DNA of 9,211 nt from Gammaproteobacteria bacterium. Its GTDB lineage: Bacteria; Pseudomonadota; Gammaproteobacteria; Eutrophobiales; Eutrophobiaceae. The stretch is taken from NCBI GenBank assembly GCA_015661095.1, contig JACVQI010000220.1:1-9211 (forward strand), written 5' to 3'. The translations under genes and the position numbers were made by a program. Every line of letters begins with the position of its first letter. The first letter of the stretch is position 1. The notes below the pieces were generated by a model, which was given only the letters and a program-made list of their open reading frames with translations, had not been told where the DNA came from and searched no databases. Below are positions 5,773 through 9,211 of this stretch, piece by piece.

Positions 5773-6243
5773 ATGCCGGAAACCATTGGCTGGAAAGAAT
5801 GGCTGGCATTGCCGGAGTTGGGCGTGCCGGCCATCAAGGCCAAGGTTGATACCGGGGCCAAGACTTCGGCCTTGCATGCCTTCAAACTGGAGTTCTTCAC
5901 CGAGGAAGGCAGGGAGTTTGTCAGATTCTGGCTGCATCCTTTGCAGAAAAATACCGAGATAGAGGTTGTCTGTGTAGCGCCGGTCGCCGATCGGCGTGTC
6001 ATCCGGGACTCGGGTGGTCATGAGGAGGAGCCAGTCCTGATCCGCGGCAAGCAGTGGCTTATCGAGGTATCCCTGGCCAGCCGCGAGAATATGTCATTCA
6101 GAATGCTGCTCGGCCGCAGTGCCATGCGTCGTGGGAATGTTTTGGTCGATCCCAGTCGTTCTTACGTGTCTGGCAAAAGAATCAAAAAGATCTATACGAA
6201 GACGCGTAAAACAGCTAAAAATAATAACCGGGTTAAATCATGA
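5773..6243 (+). CDS. rimB: RimK-associated retropepsin-like protein (annotated 'ATP-dependent zinc protease'), RimB type
   Basis: The 156-residue protein opens with 'IGWKEWLALPELGVPAIKAK' (5-24), followed by the aspartyl-protease-like active-site motif V-D-T-G-A-K-T-S (D26, T27, G28) and 'ALHA'. The later strand 'FRMLLGRSAMRRGNVLVDPS' (109-128) is the second hallmark of the family. Despite the common name, the fold is related to retropepsins, with one D-T-G motif per chain, so it probably dimerises if it is a protease. In Pseudomonas the homologue RimB is encoded with RimK and modulates it. The C-terminal tail (134-156) is strongly basic and probably disordered. A longer frame reaches TTG 5704, but the family similarity begins at ATG 5773, which has a weak AGAAG site. 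The last four bases overlap the rimK start (ATGA), so translation is coupled. Confidence 0.8.
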   Translation: MPETIGWKEWLALPELGVPAIKAKVDTGAKTSALHAFKLEFFTEEGREFVRFWLHPLQKNTEIEVVCVAPVADRRVIRDSGGHEEEPVLIRGKQWLIEVSLASRENMSFRMLLGRSAMRRGNVLVDPSRSYVSGKRIKKIYTKTRKTAKNNNRVKS

Positions 6244-7145
6244 AAATCGCCCTGCTATCCAGAAATCCCAAACTCTATTCAACCAGACGGCTGGTTGAGG
6301 CGGCGAAGGCGCGTGGCCATGAAATCCGGGTGTTCGATGTGCTCCGCTGTTATATGAATATCACTTCGCATAAGCCCGAAATACATTATAAAGGCGAGAA
6401 CCTGACCGGCTTCGATGCCGTTATCCCGCGTATCGGCGCATCCGTTACGATTTATGGCGCCGCGGTGCTGCGCCAGTTTGAAATGATGGGTGTGTATCCT
6501 CTGAACGAATCGCAGAGTATTACCCGTTCCCGCGATAAATTGCGCGCCCTGCAACTGTTGTCCCGGCGCGGTATCGGCCTGCCGATAACGGGATTCGCGC
6601 ACCGGCCCGATGATATCCAGGACTTGATCAAAATCGTTAATGGCGCGCCGCTGGTGATTAAGTTACTGGAAGGCACGCAGGGTATCGGTGTGGTGCTGGC
6701 GGAGACACAGCAAGCCGCCGAGAGTGTGATCGAATCGTTTTTGGGGTTGAAGGCCAGCGTGCTGGTGCAGGAATACATCAAGGAAGCAGGTGGCGCCGAT
6801 CTGCGCTGTTTCGTCATCGGCGACAAGGTAGTGGCCGCCATGAAACGCCAGGCCAGGGCGGGTGAATTCCGGGCGAATATCCATCGTGGCGGCATCGCCA
6901 GTCTGGCCAAGATCACTCCGGAAGAACGCTCCACCGCCATCCGCGCCGCGAAAACCATGGGCTTGAATGTCTCCGGTGTGGATATATTGCGGACCAATCA
7001 CGGCCCGGTTGTCATCGAGGTCAATTCATCACCAGGGCTCGAAGGGATAGAGAGCGTCACCGGCAAGGATATCGCCTCCCTGACTATCCAGTTTCTGGAA
7101 AAGAATGCCCAGCGCGGCCGGACCAAAACCAAGGGCAAGGGTTAA
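6240..7145 (+). CDS. rimK: RimK-type alpha-L-glutamate ligase (ATP-grasp)
   Basis: The 301-residue product matches E. coli RimK in length and residue numbering throughout. The N-terminal part (MKIALLSRNP, 'VIPRIGASVTIYGAAVLRQFE') is the pre-ATP-grasp domain. The ATP-grasp domain shows K141 in 'PLVIKLLEG', the glycine loop 'EGTQGIGV' (144-151), 'VQEYIKEAGGADLRCFVIG' (176-194) and 'RANIHRGG' (211-218). The metal ligands are D248, E260 and N262 in 'VDILRTNHGPVVIEVNSSPG', at the same positions as in the E. coli enzyme. In E. coli and Pseudomonas, RimK adds glutamates to the C-terminus of ribosomal protein S6 and can also make poly-alpha-glutamate. It has a four-base overlap with rimB and no strong ribosome site of its own. 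The acceptor here is unproven; S6 is the default. The tail 'RGRTKTKGKG' is basic. Confidence 0.92.
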   Translation: MKIALLSRNPKLYSTRRLVEAAKARGHEIRVFDVLRCYMNITSHKPEIHYKGENLTGFDAVIPRIGASVTIYGAAVLRQFEMMGVYPLNESQSITRSRDKLRALQLLSRRGIGLPITGFAHRPDDIQDLIKIVNGAPLVIKLLEGTQGIGVVLAETQQAAESVIESFLGLKASVLVQEYIKEAGGADLRCFVIGDKVVAAMKRQARAGEFRANIHRGGIASLAKITPEERSTAIRAAKTMGLNVSGVDILRTNHGPVVIEVNSSPGLEGIESVTGKDIASLTIQFLEKNAQRGRTKTKGKG

Positions 7146-7221
7146 CTGCCTTGGGCAATAACCGGGCTACTAACGAAATCAACAATTGTACACAGGGTTG
7201 CTGCCATAACCGGATCCAGAC

Positions 7222-8268
7222 ATGCGCCAGCCGTTGACCATCGGGAACAAGACCATCAATCAGGGGGAAAGAACCGCCATCGATCTGCGCATCCCCGATC
7301 TCTATACCCACAACGAGATGACCTTGCCCGTGTATGTCATCCATGCCCGGCAGCCGGGGCCGGTGTTATTTCTGTCCGGCGCCATCCACGGCGACGAGAT
7401 CAACAGCGTCGAGATCATCCGCCGCGTGCTGAAACTCAAGGTCCTCAAGCAATTGCGTGGCACCTTAATCGCCGTGCCGGTGGTCAACATCTTCGGCTTC
7501 ATCAACCAGAGTCGTTATACACCGGATCGGCGCGATCTGAACCGCTCTTTTCCCGGTTCGGAAACGGGATCCCTGGCGGGACGCATGGCGCATCTGTTCC
7601 TGACCGAGATTGTTGCCAAATGCACCCATGGCATCGATATCCATACCGCCGCCATTCATCGCGATAATCTGCCCCAGGTGCGTGCCCTGCTGGATGATCC
7701 GGAAACTGAACGCATGGCGCGGGCCTTTACCGCGCCGGTGATCATCAACACGAAGATAGTTCCCGGCTCCCTGCGTGAATCCGCCGAGAAGTTCGATATC
7801 TCCGTAATCGTCTATGAGGCCGGTGAGGCCCTGCGGTTTGATGAAGTGTCGATCCGCGCTGGTGTCAAAGGCATCGTGGCCGTGATGCGGGAACTGGCCA
7901 TGTTGCCGGAGCTGAAGAAGAAGCAGAAAATCATCGAGCCGCTGGTGGCCCGGTCCAGCACCTGGATCCGCGCGCCGCAGAGCGGCATCCTGCGTGTGGT
8001 CAAGACCCTGGGGGCGAAAGTGGAGAAGGGCGAGTTGCTGGGGATCATCGCGGATCCTTTCGGGGCCAAGGAGGAATGTATCTATGCCCAGGACTCCGGC
8101 ATTATCATTGGCCGGACCAATATCCCGCTGGTGAATGAAGGCGAAGCCCTGTTTAATCTGGCGCGCTTCAAGAGCGTCGGCGTCGTGGCCGAGCAGGTGG
8201 AGGAATTTCAGTATGAAATGAATCCGGCAACTGACGAAAAACCCGCCCTGGAACCACCGATAGTCTGA
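7222..8268 (+). CDS. M14-family zinc deacylase/carboxypeptidase (succinylglutamate desuccinylase/aspartoacylase type) next to rimK
   Basis: The 348-residue protein has the AstE/aspartoacylase zinc site: H56 and E59 in 'SGAIHGDEINS' and H141 in 'GIDIHTAA'. The substrate-binding arginines are in 'RRDLNRSFPG' (103-112), and the probable catalytic glutamate is in 'IVYEAGE' (E199). These enzymes cut an acyl or aminoacyl group from glutamate or aspartate. After the catalytic domain, residues 257-330 ('WIRAPQSGILRVVKTLGAKV', 'GELLGIIADPFG') form a barrel-sandwich domain like a lipoyl or biotinyl fold, usual in this subgroup. A Pro/Glu tail ends the protein. It lies 76 bases after rimK in the same direction with no clear terminator between, so a shared transcript is likely. 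The ribosome site is poor (GGA, 7212-7214). By context it may remove glutamates added by RimK; true succinylglutamate hydrolysis is less likely because no arginine catabolism gene is near. Confidence 0.85.
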   Translation: MRQPLTIGNKTINQGERTAIDLRIPDLYTHNEMTLPVYVIHARQPGPVLFLSGAIHGDEINSVEIIRRVLKLKVLKQLRGTLIAVPVVNIFGFINQSRYTPDRRDLNRSFPGSETGSLAGRMAHLFLTEIVAKCTHGIDIHTAAIHRDNLPQVRALLDDPETERMARAFTAPVIINTKIVPGSLRESAEKFDISVIVYEAGEALRFDEVSIRAGVKGIVAVMRELAMLPELKKKQKIIEPLVARSSTWIRAPQSGILRVVKTLGAKVEKGELLGIIADPFGAKEECIYAQDSGIIIGRTNIPLVNEGEALFNLARFKSVGVVAEQVEEFQYEMNPATDEKPALEPPIV

Positions 8269-8304
8269 TCATCCATTCGTTTCGACGCCAGGGGCAGCAG
8301 CGGT

Positions 8305-9015
8305 TCAGTCGCGATGTTTCATGCGCAGATTCAGCGTTTCCACGAAAATGGAGAAGGCCATGGAGAAGTAGATATAGGCTCTTGGGATGTGCAGATCGAA
8401 ACCGTCCGCCACCAACACCAGTCCCACCACTAACAGGAAGCTGAGCGCCAGTATCCTCAGCGTGGGATGCCGATCGATGAAAACCGAGACCAGGTTCACG
8501 AAAAATACCATGAAGATTACGGCGATAATAATGGCGATGGCCATAACGCTGACGTAGTCGGCAATCCCGATCGCGGTAATCACTGAATCCAGCGAGAAGA
8601 CGATGTCGATAATCGCGATCTGCGCGACGACGCTGGCGAAACTCGCGGTTACGGCCTTTAACTCATGCTGCTCGCTGTGCCCTTCGACATGTTGATGGAT
8701 TTCCACCGTGCTTTTCCAGATCAGGAACAGGCCGCCGGCGATTAGGACCAGGTCACGCATGGAAAAGGCCTGGCCGAACAGGGTAAACAGTTCGACGCTG
8801 AGATGCGCCAGCCAGAACAGCAGAAACAGCAACAGCAGGCGGGTGATCATGGCGACCAGGAGACCTATCTGCCGGCCTTTTTTGCGCTGTTCCTCCGGCA
8901 GGCGTCGAACCAGGATGGAAATAAAGACAATGTTATCGATGCCGAGAACGATTTCCAGGGTGGACAAGGTCACCAGCGCCACCCAGCCTTCAACAGTAAA
9001 TATCCAGTCAAACAT
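8305..9015 (-). CDS. TerC-family integral membrane protein
   Basis: The 236-residue protein has about seven membrane segments and the two acidic signatures of the family: 'EIVLGIDNIVF' (21-31; E21, D27) in the first helix and 'DIVFSLDSVI' (137-146; D137, D143) midway. The ending 'VADGFDLHIPRAYIYFSMAF' in the last third is also typical of TerC/YgdQ proteins. Between the halves lies a His- and Glu-rich cytoplasmic loop ('EIHQHVEGHSEQHE', 105-118) that could bind metal. TerC proteins have been linked to tellurite resistance and, in other bacteria, to manganese export and metal loading of exported enzymes. No CBS or transporter-associated domain follows, so this is the short form. ATG 9013-9015 lies only 16 bases after the mgtE stop, and the two form a leftward unit. 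The gene converges on the M14 gene with 36 bases between the stops. Confidence 0.9.
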   Translation of the reverse strand: MFDWIFTVEGWVALVTLSTLEIVLGIDNIVFISILVRRLPEEQRKKGRQIGLLVAMITRLLLLFLLFWLAHLSVELFTLFGQAFSMRDLVLIAGGLFLIWKSTVEIHQHVEGHSEQHELKAVTASFASVVAQIAIIDIVFSLDSVITAIGIADYVSVMAIAIIIAVIFMVFFVNLVSVFIDRHPTLRILALSFLLVVGLVLVADGFDLHIPRAYIYFSMAFSIFVETLNLRMKHRD

Positions 9016-9031
9016 ATTGATATCCGGTGGT

Positions 9032-9211
9032 TCAGAGCATGCCGATTAACAGGGTGGCGATGCCCAGGAAACTGAAAAAGCCCATGACGTCAGTCACAGT
9101 AGTTAGAAAGATCGAGGAGGAAGTGGCCGGATCCTGTCCCAGTTTGGTCAGCAGCACCGGGATCATGGCGCCGGACATGGAGGCAATCATCATCGACAGG
9201 ATCATGGAGGA
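9032..9211 (-). CDS. mgtE: MgtE-type magnesium transporter, C-terminal fragment cut by the window edge
   Basis: The visible 59 residues are the last part of the membrane domain. They include 'MIPVLLTKLGQDPATSSSIF' and 'LTTVTDVMGFFSFLGIATLL', matching the MgtE pattern 'iP..lk.lg.DPA.as....tt.tDv.Gf..flglA'. The aspartate in 'TTVTDVMGF' lies in the conserved pore-lining helix that binds magnesium in MgtE channels. The N domain, CBS pair and first helices lie beyond the right edge. The stop TGA (9032-9034 on the minus strand) is 16 bases before the terC start, so the two genes probably share a transcript. Confidence 0.88.
   Translation of the reverse strand, partial: SSMILSMMIASMSGAMIPVLLTKLGQDPATSSSIFLTTVTDVMGFFSFLGIATLLIGML

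Noticed and set aside
6452..6997. 181-codon frame on the minus strand inside rimK
   Set aside because: It lies wholly within a well-conserved gene on the other strand and its translation shows no family pattern; it is a coding shadow.
8269..8304. Bidirectional terminator between the convergent M14 and terC genes
   Set aside because: No inverted repeat of useful length or T-run is visible in the 36-base gap.
1..9211. Defence system, CRISPR array, insertion sequence or tRNA
   Set aside because: No repeat-spacer pattern, transposase motif, terminal inverted repeats or cloverleaf was seen on either strand; all long frames are explained by housekeeping-type genes.

Overview
The window reads as chromosomal backbone of a gammaproteobacterium, probably a non-enteric or uncultured one. 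The support is the gene content: a PtsP-type nitrogen phosphotransferase enzyme I, a YajG-type lipoprotein, a RimB/RimK/M14 peptidase set, TerC and MgtE. Base composition looks roughly balanced. I see no insertion sequence, tRNA, rRNA, CRISPR array, phage gene or attachment site.

Layout. Bases 2-106 hold the 3' end of a rightward gene, probably a thiamine-diphosphate enzyme of the acetolactate synthase type, followed by a strong hairpin. A close rightward pair follows (199-1842): an exported protein with a C-terminal SHOCT domain and a four-helix membrane protein resembling DUF4199. A near-consensus sigma-70 promoter (1983-2011) leads to a very acidic 81-residue protein (2057-2302). From 2574 to 4822 lies ptsP, broken by an internal deletion of roughly 50 bases plus a frame change. 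It falls in the phosphohistidine domain, so the GAF and the PEP-binding parts are now in separate frames.

A leftward YajG-like lipoprotein gene (4871-5443) converges on ptsP. The 329-base gap upstream of it is rich in dyads and short repeats and separates it from the divergent rightward cluster rimB (5773-6243), rimK (6240-7145) and an M14-family metallopeptidase or deacylase (7222-8268). The right end is a leftward unit, mgtE (partial, 9032-9211) then terC (8305-9015), converging on the M14 gene.

How the genes may work together. RimK adds glutamates to a protein or peptide using ATP. RimB is a retropepsin-like protein linked to RimK. The M14 protein has a zinc site suited to removing an acyl or amino-acid group next to glutamate or aspartate. 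Together they look like a writer, modulator and eraser set, which is the most system-like part of the window. MgtE and TerC are both tied to divalent metals and may share a transcript. The broken ptsP, if real, implies loss of the first phosphotransfer step of the nitrogen PTS in this strain; if not, it is an assembly error.
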